A stretch of 64,000 nt of DNA. It comes from Apostichopus japonicus (taxonomy: Eukaryota > Echinodermata > Holothuroidea > Aspidochirotida > Stichopodidae). Of this stretch, positions 24,633 through 36,132 are shown in pieces (position 1 is the stretch's first letter; every line of letters starts with the position of its first letter). The notes below the pieces were generated by a model. The model saw nothing but the letters and a program-made list of their open reading frames with translations. It was not told the origin of the DNA and did no database searches. A program made the position numbers and the translations under genes. The DNA is taken from the NCBI RefSeq assembly GCF_037975245.1, contig NC_092577.1, positions 4,932,001 through 4,996,000 of the forward strand, read 5' to 3'.

Positions 24633-26465
24633 ATTTCAAACTTTTAACTGTTTAAAGGGTAAGCCTTTAGTTTGACAAATCTAGGTCCGAAAAAATGAAG
24701 AACCTAGTTTCAATGCAAGAATAGGTTAAGTATAGTTATGCTTGAAAGACATGCATTTGCAGAAGAAAACTCTGATGTATATACTTCATTCTTCAGTGAT
24801 AATGTATTAAGTGAATCATGAGCAAACCGTATGGATTTATTTGAACATGGGGTGGCGGGTATTTTATTTTTTTGTGCCTTTCGGATCTTTAAGCTCAAGG
24901 GGCAAAAACCGAACCATCATATTGAGCTTATGAGTCTAAGGTCTTAACGACGAACAACTCCCCCAATAGAGCTAAGGAGATAACAACAAAACTTGCCCCG
25001 TTTGGTGGATATATTAGCATAAAAGTCGTGTCCCCATGAGTTGGCACTTTTGTTTTTGAAATCTGTGATGTCATAGCGCCACTAGAATCTGGAACGCTTT
25101 ATGTTCTCTTTGACTTTCTTTTCATATTTTGCAAAGTGAAATGTAAACAGTCTTTACCCTGAAACTGATGCCATCAGTTGGGTCTTGCCACCAGCTTCAA
25201 TATTTAGAGATTCGTCGTTTGCAAAACAGACTACGGTCTCCATTGTACAGAATGAACAATATTGCAGCAACAAGGAAAAGGAGAAAACCATACCAAATAG
25301 AAGCACATGTGGTCCGATGATGTCATGTGTACGACTTGGTCAAGTCTTCAGTCGCACATGTGAAGAAAGGGAGTGAGGGGGGGGGGGGTGGGATCAGTTA
25401 TATCTTCCAAATGGAATCAAGTTCTTCTTATCTGCTTGGGGAAGTTGTTCAGGTGTTTAGTTCGTAAACACGATAATTCAAAAAGTGGCATTGGGTTAAG
25501 GTTACTAGTTGGCATTCACAGAGAGAGAGAGAGAGAGGTCACTATTATTGAGTAACAAGAGCCATAAATCAGTCGAGGTCATGTAAGGTCAAATTCTGAC
25601 AACCTTGTAACCACAGTAACTTCATAAGCACATGGTTGAACTTCCATACGTAGAAGTGCAAACACGGTAACGAAATTGGTGGTGGTCAAATGTCATTTGG
25701 GGTTAAGAGAATTAAGTTAAAGTCTGTAAAACGTGTTAACATGATAACAGCAAAAGCAAAGCTGTGTTGAACTTACTATGTGGATCCTCCGTCTTAAAAA
25801 ATAAAAAAAGCAGCAGAGATCAAACTTTGGAAAATTTTGAACCCGAAATTTCAAAATTAAAACTTGTATTAAATGGGAAATAAATCTTGGGATTTTGCAA
25901 CGACCTCATAGTAGAGGCTAATATTCTTACACCCTCTGTGAAATAACTATATAGTCCAAACTACCTTTCCCCGAATTTACAGGAATTTTCTAATTATTTG
26001 TTCCCACCTAGACAGTGTTGGCGGTCAGTATGTTACTTTCATTAACGAGGGCGCTTTACCTAATGACGTCAGCGAGCCACATCGTAAGTTAAACAATTCC
26101 CCTCTCTGAAACATGAATTGAACACTTGCTCTCGGAGATTGCTTGGAAGTTGGTAAAAAAATGCAAGAGTGCCCATGCAGCATTTGCTTGTGTTAACAGG
26201 AGAAGGGGAGGAAGGAGCAGGGAATGGGAAAACGATATTATGTTATTCCTGATGGTAAAAGGTTTCCAGAGCAAAGAGAACTGGAGCAAAAGAGGCTAAC
26301 CAGCATCGGTACGGGCACAAGGTCGTCTGCAAAGACCACTTTCGGTCAGAAGCTTTTGTGGAGGATGTTCGTGCCCGCATGATGGGGTGGGGGAGGGGGC
26401 AGGGTGACCCCCAAATATCCTCCGTCAAGCCATATCCAGTACCGGAATTATTTGATCACTGTGTC
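24633..26465. other. 3' flank and intergenic
   Basis: The 3' UTR of sulfotransferase 1 presumably starts here; no obvious AATAAA lies close to the stop. 25565-25760 belongs to a dispersed AGGTCA-bearing repeat also seen at 36890 and 50050 ('gaggtcat.taaggtcaaattctg'). A (GA)n patch lies at 25520-25535 and a G run at 25377-25388. Confidence 0.4.
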
Positions 26466-26765
26466 TGCTGAACAACAACCTGGGCCCTGACACGTTGTGC
26501 TTGTAGTCCAGAGAAGCTAGTTTAGTATAGTAGACATAAAAGGTGCTGAACAACAGCCTGGCCCCTGCCCACATTGTGATTGAGGTCCAGTGAAGTTAGT
26601 TTTAGTATCGCAGACACGGAAGGTACTGAACAACAGCCTGGGCCCTGCCCTCGTTGTGCTTGTAATCCAGAGAAGCTAGTTTCAGTATATTAGACATAAA
26701 AAGTGCTGAACAACAGCCTGGGCCCTGCCCTCGTTGTGCATGTTGTCCAGAGAAGCTATTTTTAT
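26466..26765. repeat. ~79-bp tandem repeat, about 3.7 copies
   Basis: Units open 't(g/a)ctgaacaacagcctgg' at 26466, 26544, 26624 and 26704 (periods 78, 80, 80), each followed by 'ttgtgcttg.agtccagaga' and 'gctagttt.agtat'. No coding capacity. Confidence 0.9.
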
Positions 26766-26827
26766 TTCTAACAGACGTTAAAGGAAAATCAAAGCCATGT
26801 TTTTAGGGTGCATATTTTTAGAACAAC

Positions 26828-26828
<1 letters not shown>

Positions 26829-26917
<89 letters not shown>

Positions 26918-27004
26918 GATAGATATATATATAGATATATATATATATAGATATGTACGTATGTACATATATATATATACGATTTTCATTTATATATATA
27001 TATA
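26829..27004. repeat. long (TA)n tract
   Basis: About 175 bp of almost pure TA with GATA and GTAC interruptions near 26918-26975. It directly abuts the SINE head at 27005 and may be its expanded tail. Open frames across it are artefacts. Confidence 0.95.
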
Positions 27005-27095
27005 TGAAAAAACTTCCAGCCTCCACCTGGATTCGAACCCGGGCCTCCCGCTCTACGGTACGCGGACACCCTAACCACTAGGCTATGGATTGATT
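27005..27095 (-). mobile_element. tRNA-derived SINE head
   Basis: On the minus strand an A-box-like TAGCCTAGTGGTTAGGG is followed about 40 bases later by a perfect B-box GGTTCGAATCC. The ends do not pair into an acceptor stem, so this is a SINE head rather than a functional tRNA gene. Related pieces lie at 18744 and 51949. Confidence 0.7.
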
Positions 27096-28645
27096 GTATG
27101 TCCAGTGGTTCGAAACCGGTAAGGAAGGTCGTAATTCCACTGTAGGCGTTTGACACCTGTATTGAACAATACTAGTTCTGTTTTTGGTGACATATTTTGC
27201 CTTACTCTAGAGATCAAACATGATGCTAACCAACTCGAAATCATTTGTGATTCCTTAAGCCGGATCTCGAAAGAGATACTTTGAACAGACTTTATACATA
27301 TAAAAAAAAACAATAAAAACAAACAAAAAAGAGAGAGAAAAACAAACAAACGCACTGCAAACAATGGAATATGCCAACAATAACTTCACTTTGTTAATTA
27401 TTGCTGGATTTCTACGGTTGTGATGCATAAATTATCTCGAACTTCCGATCTGAAAGAGCATCTGAAAAAAAGCAGCCCACAGAACTGTAGGGTAATTTCT
27501 CAGACGAAGAAAGGATTTTGTCAGCAATACGTTTTGTTGCACTTTATTTAGACGGACATCATGTAAGTAATTAAACAGTTATTTTCATTAACTAATTATT
27601 TTTAATAATAAAGGAACTTTGAACATGTTGATAGCACCTTATCCAGGGAACAACTCCCTGCTCTATCCACATAAGTGGCTGTGAATAAACGCCTTTATAT
27701 CATGATGAGGACTTTACTTGACGAACTGAATCTTATGTCATGTAGGCCTATGTGTTTTGTCTAAGATCATGGGTAGCATTATGTTCCCCTCTTAGGGGAA
27801 CCTAGTACACACCTGACCATGATCATACAGTCACAGTCTCGATGCAACGGGACTGTCACGGTCAGGGTTGAGAGCAGTGGATTTTCGTAGTACCGAAGTT
27901 CCTTTCTGGGTGACTTTTCTTAAAAAGTATGTACAAGTGACATAGTAAGTAAGGTATCTTGTAATGACCATTACATAAACATAAGACGTACTTTAATCCT
28001 ATAACGGTATTACCATGCCTCGTTACCGTTACACTGAAGTGAACGTTGAAGGGGACTCGATCGGGCTCTGTAGTGGGTATCCTAATCAACAGGACTGGGA
28101 ATGCGGCCAGGTACAGCTAATTCATAACATTCATCGATCTTTACCCACGTTTATGCTCACCGAAATAAAAAAGAATAATTCAGTAATACGCTGGAATATA
28201 TTCCGTTTAGACACTGCAGGAAATCGATACAAATACTGAATTGAATGCTTCACTGTGATAAAAAGTATAGATTGATTTTATGACCGGCAAATGCGTGACG
28301 TTTGCTTCATCGGTCACGCCGGTTAAGTTGAATAACTTTATTGTAACACATCATTGATTCTCAAGTTAATGTTCGTCCCTTTAAAAGCATTCTCTTGATC
28401 TATTAAGAATTTCTCCCGCCTCAGTGCACTTGAGCTGTTCTTGAGTCTGATTTTCCCCGTATTTTTGTAAACATAAAAATAATTCAAATACATATAATCC
28501 CATGCAATGGGAAAGTATGTTTTTTAGTAATGTTCAATGTTAATCCCCAATAAGTTTACCTAAGGCTTCCAATATCGTATATATACCTAACTAACCGCAT
28601 ATGCAATCATTTTTTATATTGGATCTAAATATGCATTTCTGTTAG
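27096..28645. other. intergenic, nothing recognised
   Basis: An A-rich stretch at 27300-27350. A 74-codon open frame at 28015 has no recognisable features. Confidence 0.4.
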
Positions 28646-29239
28646 CTAAAGTAACCTTTCAAAAAAGTCAAGCTTCCCAAAAACAGATGGAATTCGTTTT
28701 TTCTGTTTACAATTAAAAGTATAATATTTCACTAGAATAACAATCAAATTAAACATACAGTCATGATTACAACCAAATAATACCCTTTCTACCTTATTAA
28801 TATTTAAATCAATACTAGCATCGGTCAAAATATTATTAAGAAAATCCCACAATATACGAACAAAAGGACAGTAAAAAAATACATGTTCAATTGTCTCAAC
28901 AGTATTGTGACAAAAGTCACATTGATCAGAATCTACTACATTAATAATACGCAAATAATAATTGTTAGGAATAAGCCGATGAATAATTCTATATTGAAAC
29001 CATCTGATATTAACATCATTGGAACGGAATGGAACAGTATAGGCCTATAGAGACCAATCTTTATCCAAAATCATAATATTCAATTTCTCACACCATTTTG
29101 ATAAAGCCCTAACAACTAATGAATGTAACAAATTATTATAAACATATCTAGAAATACATTTTTGTTTAGATATCTTTAGCCAATAAAAATTGATGACAGG
29201 TCTCGGTAAACTGTAATTAAGCATATCAAAATATATCAT
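28646..29239 (-). mobile_element. non-LTR retrotransposon relic (zinc-knuckle end of RT)
   Basis: One minus-strand frame from 29239 to 28646 is broken by a single TAG near 29045-29047. It encodes the C-terminal part of a LINE ORF2: ...WLKISKQKC..., then past the stop VNIRWFQYRIIHRLIPNNYY, then CDFCHNTVETIEHVFFYCPF, the CxxC...HxxxxC zinc-binding motif (zf-RVT type) seen in L1/Tx1-like elements. The catalytic domain is absent and the copy is inactive. Confidence 0.85.
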
Positions 29240-31454
29240 GATGTTTGCTTTGAAACAAATTCAAATGTATTTTCTGGGCCACCGTAAATATTACTCATCA
29301 CACACGTTGAATGGAAATCTGTACTGTCTTCGTATTGATTCCGTTACGGCCACGTAATTCTTGTAAACAGAGTCAAGAAGTTACGGCACAAGGTTGAATG
29401 GCGGTCTACAGGTTCGGTTCATAATTCTTCACAGTAAAAGTTGACAAAGTAGAATGCTACTACTAAACTGCGGAATAAGAGGTAGGCTTCAAGTTTGATA
29501 GACAAAAACCCTTTACATCAGCTACATGTTCGTTCTTTCTGCAATAAGTTTGTAAGACTAACGTAAGTATCTGTGTTACTAGCCCCACTATACGTGTAAG
29601 TTGTTACTCAGTGTAGCCTAACCCTGTGAATTGTTTTTGATAAAATTTACCTAGCGTAGCGCACCAATATATATATAGTGCCTACACTGTAAGTAACAAC
29701 GTAGCATGGTACTTGTACTTGAAGCTTACTTGAAGTATAAAAAGTCTTAATAAAAGTTTGGTATTGAGTACGACACTAACTGATATATAATTGCAGCCTT
29801 ACTTACTTTCGGTTTTAACGGGAGTCTCTTGTCTGGCTTTTAAGGCAATTTCACTCATCTGCTGACTTTGTTTGCAAATCTTCCAAAGTTTTGTCTCCAC
29901 AAATCTAGCCTCTACCATACAAAAGTAGTTAGTCCTAACTTATACTAGGCCAGCCATTACTTTTTTTCGAAGTTGAGATCAGAATTATTCAGGGTGAATA
30001 ATTTTATCTGAGTTGGGAACGTGGAGAAAACCCAGTTCTGTTCAGAAAATACTTGTATAAAATGCTTATATGCCATTAGCCTATGTACTGCAGTGCTAAC
30101 GTTAGCACAATTCATTTTGCATACATACATGTATAACCTGTGGTATAGAAGAGGCGACACTGTTAAACCCCCAAATTATGTATCTCTGTAGCCTAGGCCA
30201 TGTTACTTTTACATACGCTATCTTGTTTAAGTTCGCTTTTGCCCAATGCTCCCTATTTACCTCCAAATGTCCCTATTTTAGGGATAAAGAATTGTAAATC
30301 ACCCTATTTTTGGACAGACAGGTTGGCAAATCTGCAAGTGGTAAAATAATGTATTAAAATTCTAAACAGTTGAATTTGGGAAACAACCATAACTCCTCAA
30401 TCCAAATTGGGAAGCAGAAACCAATATTTACTGTTATTTAGCCTAAGCTGGAGACATATATGCTCCCATATACTGTATGAAACAAAGTATTATGACCTCT
30501 CCCCATCCCCACATTCTTAGCACTGGATATAGAAGCTACTGTAGTCTATCTGCCTAAATATTAATAGCGATTTGTAACTAAGTAATCTGCCTGTTTTGTT
30601 GTAGTTTGAATTGCATTGCAAAGCATATTTAAAGCTTTATGGTAGTGCTTATAAATAACCACGAGTTGACTTTCTTGTGTTGGTAAATGATCTCTAGGAA
30701 ATAACAGTATTTAAAATTCATACTTGTTTGAATTAGCAGATAAGTCAAATTAAGCCTATATAATTCATTATTTTCATAAACACCTGTACATACTGTACAG
30801 TATAAAAAAAAATTAAAAAATACCACCTTGCATTTTGTAGGATATAGAGTTTTTGTGTAATTTATAAACAATCAAATTCATAACCAACTAGTTAATGATT
30901 CTAAAGTGGTCTTAAAGGTCAGTGAATCTATCGTAAAGTAGATTGATTTAAATAAGTCTTTAATGACATACAGAACAATCTCCAGGTGCCGCATAACTAT
31001 GAATCATGTTTGCACTATTAACATAACATCACCTGTTCATGACAAAATATGAAAAATTCATGATAAAGTCAATAAGGAATTTTTCATATTTTCATGCTGT
31101 AAATTATTCCCAAAAAAATCCCAAAAATATTTAAACTTAATTTTTGTTTACAAAAATGTTTTTTTTTTTCCAGTTCTTGCAATTGCTGCATTCTATTGCT
31201 CCTCCTCCCTCTCTGAATATTGCTCTCATTTTGCTGTGCATCCCTCCCCCCCCCCCCCCCTCCACCTACCCCAATATCTGGGATGGTGACTGTCAGATGG
31301 TGAAACAATGTTAATCTAAACATTTCATGCAAAAAAGAAGAAAAATGCCTAAAAATTATTGAATGCTCATGAACTAATAAGAATACAGAGTGTGCTTGTT
31401 GAACATCTGTCTAGCCCATTCAGTATACACTACAGGTACATGGGCAATGATCTT
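29240..31454. other. intergenic, nothing recognised
   Basis: AT-rich; a C run at 31245-31260 and a T run at 31159-31170. No exon recognised. Confidence 0.4.
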
Positions 31455-31745
31455 TGGTTTCCCGAAATGGAAAACTATGGAGTCACTCTCACTGGCCTTG
31501 CAAAATTGTACCACGGATTGCAAAGTCGGCAATGACCATAATGCAGATCGCAAAGTCAGTAGTTACTAGTACGGTTATTCGTCGAACATGGCAGCATATA
31601 GAAACTTTGTACTCAGAGTCAAAGCCAAAGAACTTGAATTAATCATGTCTTACATCCGGAGTCTATGTATGCTAAGTTCTTCAATACCGCCCTCATTCTT
31701 TTTTTGGGGGACATTTCATACTGTAGTTTTGATTTACTATGTCTT
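31455..31745. repeat. dispersed repeat D, copy 2 (inverted relative to copy 1)
   Basis: Matches the reverse complement of 11395-11690, including the duplicated 'gcaaagtc.g.a' segments and the 'catttcatactgta' end. It is diverged by many substitutions, so both copies are old. Confidence 0.7.
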
Positions 31746-32828
31746 TGTCCATACTGTTATGGACATATATTCCACGTGGCTGACATTAATGCATACCATC
31801 ATCATCACCATCATCATCAATAAATGAAGAAAACTAAAAACACACTCCTACCTGTACAATTTCAAATGTTGCCATGGCAACTGTTATCTGATATATATAT
31901 GTGGAAATATGATATTAGTGATAGCAACAAAAGAGTTGGTGGAGTTTAAGAAGGAGATGCAATTTTATGATCTATGTCAAAGAACCAGTTGATAAAGCTA
32001 CAGTCAGCAAAATAATGATACAATTAGGGTCTTAGGTTGTGGCATGGGGGCTGCCATTTTGTCTGTGTTTCGGTAGGATATTAAGACTTTTAACTCTTTC
32101 TTTTATTTCAGTTTTGTTCTTTTCATATTTCGAAGGTGGCTGAAAACAAAATTGTTGAAAATGGAAATAATGCCAATGTACTGTGGGTCATTAACTTTAC
32201 TGTTGGTATCTGCACTGGCAAAAGCCATACGGATGATCTGGGGTTTCATGGGAAGTGAACAATGCAGGTTTAGACTGTAAATAATTAAAATTTACATCTT
32301 GCCTGCTTATTGATATCATATTTAGTATTTACTTGAGTCTTCAGTCTGGTCATTATAATTATGATATTTTACATATTCAATAAAAATCTTGTTATTGATC
32401 ACATTGTTTTTTTTTAATTTTTTATAGTAGAAATACTATTTTCCTCTGTGAATAAATTCATGAGTCAAATATTATATATATAGAAAAAACAAAAACATTT
32501 TCAGAGCTGAATTGCTGGGCGATAACATCGTTCTATCTGCTGTTGCCAGATACATAATTTACAAAATATTGTCACCAAATTTGAAATAATAAGAAAAAAA
32601 TGCTATGAGGATGTGGATTTTTTACACATTCTCTTACACAGGCTCTTTAATGGATAAGCAGTTTGCTAACAGTTTTTGTTTTATTTTTGTTTATTAGAAT
32701 GTGGATTTGACAGAAGATCATTTCCATCTATTTAATATGTAGATTGAAATTTGGTGATATTTTTCTCAATTGTTGTTGTTTTTTTAGCCTCATATTTCAT
32801 CGAACTTTGAATAACACATAGTCATCTA
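31746..32828. other. upstream flank of sulfotransferase 2 with repeat G
   Basis: 32460-32640 resembles 39740-39930: both contain 'ctgctgttgccagatac', 'caccaattt/aaattt' and 'atgctatgaggatgtg'. No coding sequence. A 5' non-coding exon of the next gene may lie here but cannot be placed. Confidence 0.45.
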
Positions 32829-33207
32829 CAGTGGCGGAGCTAGGGTTATTGCTCAGGGGTGGGGGGGCGAGAATGGTACGTAGGGGCGCTTTCGACACTA
32901 TCTAAGCGGAGCGCCACCACAGAATTTTTTTGAGTAAACATATGCCCTAGATTGCCGGAAATGACCCTTTCCAGGCCTTGCTAATTTGCAGATAAACGAA
33001 GAATAAATAGGTGTCATCGCCATTTTGTCAGAAAATTACACCAACAATATGTGACAAATGTCAATAGGTATTTTAGAGCGCAATAAAAAAGTCAATAATC
33101 GCGAATAAGTAAAAAGTGGTAAAAAGCTAAAAAGGGCGCCAGCAGTCCATTTGAGTCCGTCAGAGGGGGAATCCGCCCCCTCTGACTGTATGGACGCTCC
33201 GCCACTG
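32829..33207. mobile_element. non-autonomous hAT element, family E copy 1 (379 bp)
   Basis: Starts CAGTGGCGGAGC and ends GCTCCGCCACTG, with a perfect 8-bp target duplication GTCATCTA (32821-32828, 33208-33215). A related copy lies at 62471-62840. It ends about 80 bp before the likely acceptor (about 33286) that precedes sulfotransferase 2's first coding exon. Confidence 0.92.
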
Positions 33208-33336
33208 GTCATCTACTTGTACTTTTTTCTTAACAAGAAACAAAATACCTAATTTGCAGACTTCTTTTCATCTTTTCTTTCCGTTAGGAATCTTTGGAGA
33301 CTGATTATCAGCGACGGCTCTTACAGTCTTTCTGGA

Positions 33337-36091
33337 ATGAAGGTCTTCGGCCGGTACCGCCAGAGATGGTGCGTGGTCGGAGTGGTGATGACGGTTTTCA
33401 TTACGTGTACAATATATATGGCAACACATGCAGTGTTTGATGGTTAGTATTTACTGGCTTTTCTGATATAACAAACAGTGTGAAACATTCAGTGTATTGA
33501 CGAGACAACTATTCCGGACTTCTAGTCGAAAAAACTCGTCTGAATATCTGGTTCCTAACTTGAGATACGGTTGCTTGTAGGGATGCACCGGATGTCCGGC
33601 CGGACTATCCGGCCCGATAGTGAGCAATTATCCGGTTCCGGCCGGATATTTTTCAAAATCTGGCCGGATCTTTTTCAAAATCTGACCTGAATTATTCCTT
33701 AAAAAGTTGTTGGTATTAACTTAAATCAATGTAAACTATTTGCAAAAATTAATAAAAACATTCAAAGTAAGGAAAACTTAGGTTTAACATGTTTAATTTA
33801 ATTTTCTCAATGGTCTGACCCACTGTTCCTAAAGATCAACCAAAATAATACTCCTGTTTCATACTTCTACTTCTTATTAATGATTTTCTTTTGTGTAAAG
33901 AAAAAATGAGGTTCCGGCCGGATTTCATGTACTATCCGGCAAAATCCGGTTCCGGCCGGATCCAAAAATTTGGATCCGGTGCATCCCTAGTTGCTTGAAT
34001 GTACAGGGACCTATTTTGAATGAATAAACCCCTGATGCTTTCCAGGAGTAGATCCCAATCAATCAGAAGACATTTATATATTGTTCAAAAGCGCTAAATG
34101 TACCATAGCGTGTACAACTTAGCCTTGGTCATTGGTAACTTATCACACCTGCACACCAAAGTGTGCACAATTCAATCAATCTCTCCTGGGGCACCACAGT
34201 GCACCACAAACACGTGTCCCCCGGGGGACTTCCCATAGGGTGCAGCCACAAACTGGCGCACGCATCTATATTTACAAGTTACCTCGCAAGTCCCCATTTA
34301 TACACCTGGGTGAAGAGAGGCAATGGAGATAAAGCGCCTTGCCCAAGGACACAACGCAATGATCTGGCCAGGGCTCAAACCTGTAATCCTTAGATCACCA
34401 GTCCACTGCCTTAACCACTTGACCACAATGCCCCCCTAGGTGGTCTATAATGTCATAACATTTGGCAGAAGCTTGAATAGCTTTAATTTTCTTAAATTCT
34501 TCTTGTACTGTAGGTCACACTAGAAATGGAAATGCCTCTGAATTGTTCTCTGTCATTAGAATTTCATCAAAAATTGAAAATAGCAACTTTTTTTCTTTCT
34601 AGAAACATTATTTGTCTAGACTGTCAATAAGTGAGCAACATATTATGAGTACATATTCACCTGAAATGCTGTGATGGCAATATTCACACCACTGTTACCA
34701 GATTCATTTAAGAATATATGATACCAAATTTGAAAAAGACTCATATCTTTGCCATACAATACAGTATGGGGATGAAAGTTAATAAATATCCAGCAATTAT
34801 TTTTTTGTAAAGCAATTAACTTTGAAAGCTGTCAGTGTAGCTCTGTATAAACAAATTGCCCCATTAAATTGCACTTATTGCTAGCCATGGGCGGCGATCC
34901 TGGGGGGGAAGGGGGGATATATCCCCCCATGAAAATGGGTGGAGGGGATGTAATACACCATATCCCCCCCACCAAATGCCAGGGATAAGAATATTGCCAT
35001 GCCTACATTTATGCATCATCGTGAATGTACAGCTCTTTTTTAGCTTCATTTCTCGCCTACCATAAACGCAGTGCGATCTTTTCAAATAAACCGTCTTTAT
35101 AAAGCAAGAATAGTTGACTGTAGGCTTCATTGGCCCTATAACAACAAAAGGTATTATTGCGCCCACGGTATTGATATAGTACATATATGCACCCTAATAG
35201 TATTCATATAGGCCCTATAGTAGGCCTACACACGTACATGTTCCCTCGAATAGCTGAGAATCTCATGTTACCAGGGTAATGCTTAATACACGTTTCACCT
35301 GGATGCCCTAGCAATCGGTACCTAGGAATGTAACTATGTGTAATTGTGTATTGCATGTGTATAGGCCTATAATAGCCTGAATGAGGCCATTTTCTTCATC
35401 GAATAATATAAAAGAGCTCTCGAACATTCTAACTTAGCGCCTGAAACAAGATTGGCAGGGGCAATTTTCCCAAAATAACACCCGAAATTACAAAAAAAAA
35501 GTATTTTGGATCCTGATTATGAGATATTTCGGACATGATATCCCTATTTTAAAGTTGGGTATATGCCGCTTGGAAACCTCGGGAAGTGCCGTTTCCGGCC
35601 ATCTAGAGGGTTTGTAAATCCCAAAATTTTCTTGTACGCTTCGCGCCAACACATGGTGGCGCTACGCTTAGATAGTCAACAAGGTCATATCCCCCCCACT
35701 CGAAAGTACGGATCGCCACCCATGTTGCTAGCTAACAATGTTACACTTACGTCCTTACACTGTTTGCCTCACTACAGTATGTTAAACTAAGTGTCTCACT
35801 ACATGTACACTTACAGTACTTCTTCAGTATGTTCCACTGATTGCCTCATTATATTAAACTGAGTGCCTCACTATGTTGCACTGTTGTCAACTATGTAAAC
35901 ACTGTATCTATGTAAACTATGTAACTAACTGTAAACTATGTAAACACTTATTTATTTATTTTACCAAATTTATATAGCGCTCTTTTCATGCTTAAGCATG
36001 TTCAAGAGCGCTTTACAATGACAACAAAAATGACAAAACCCTTAAAATATGAATATGAAGAATAAAATTGACACAGCTTAAATATTAATAT

Positions 36092-36132
<41 letters not shown>

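Noticed and set aside
26789-27026. Tyr/Ile-repeat peptide frames
   Set aside because: Direct translation of the (TA)n tract.
27005-27095. Functional tRNA gene on the minus strand
   Set aside because: A and B boxes are good, but no acceptor stem pairs and relatives are truncated repeats; treated as a SINE head.
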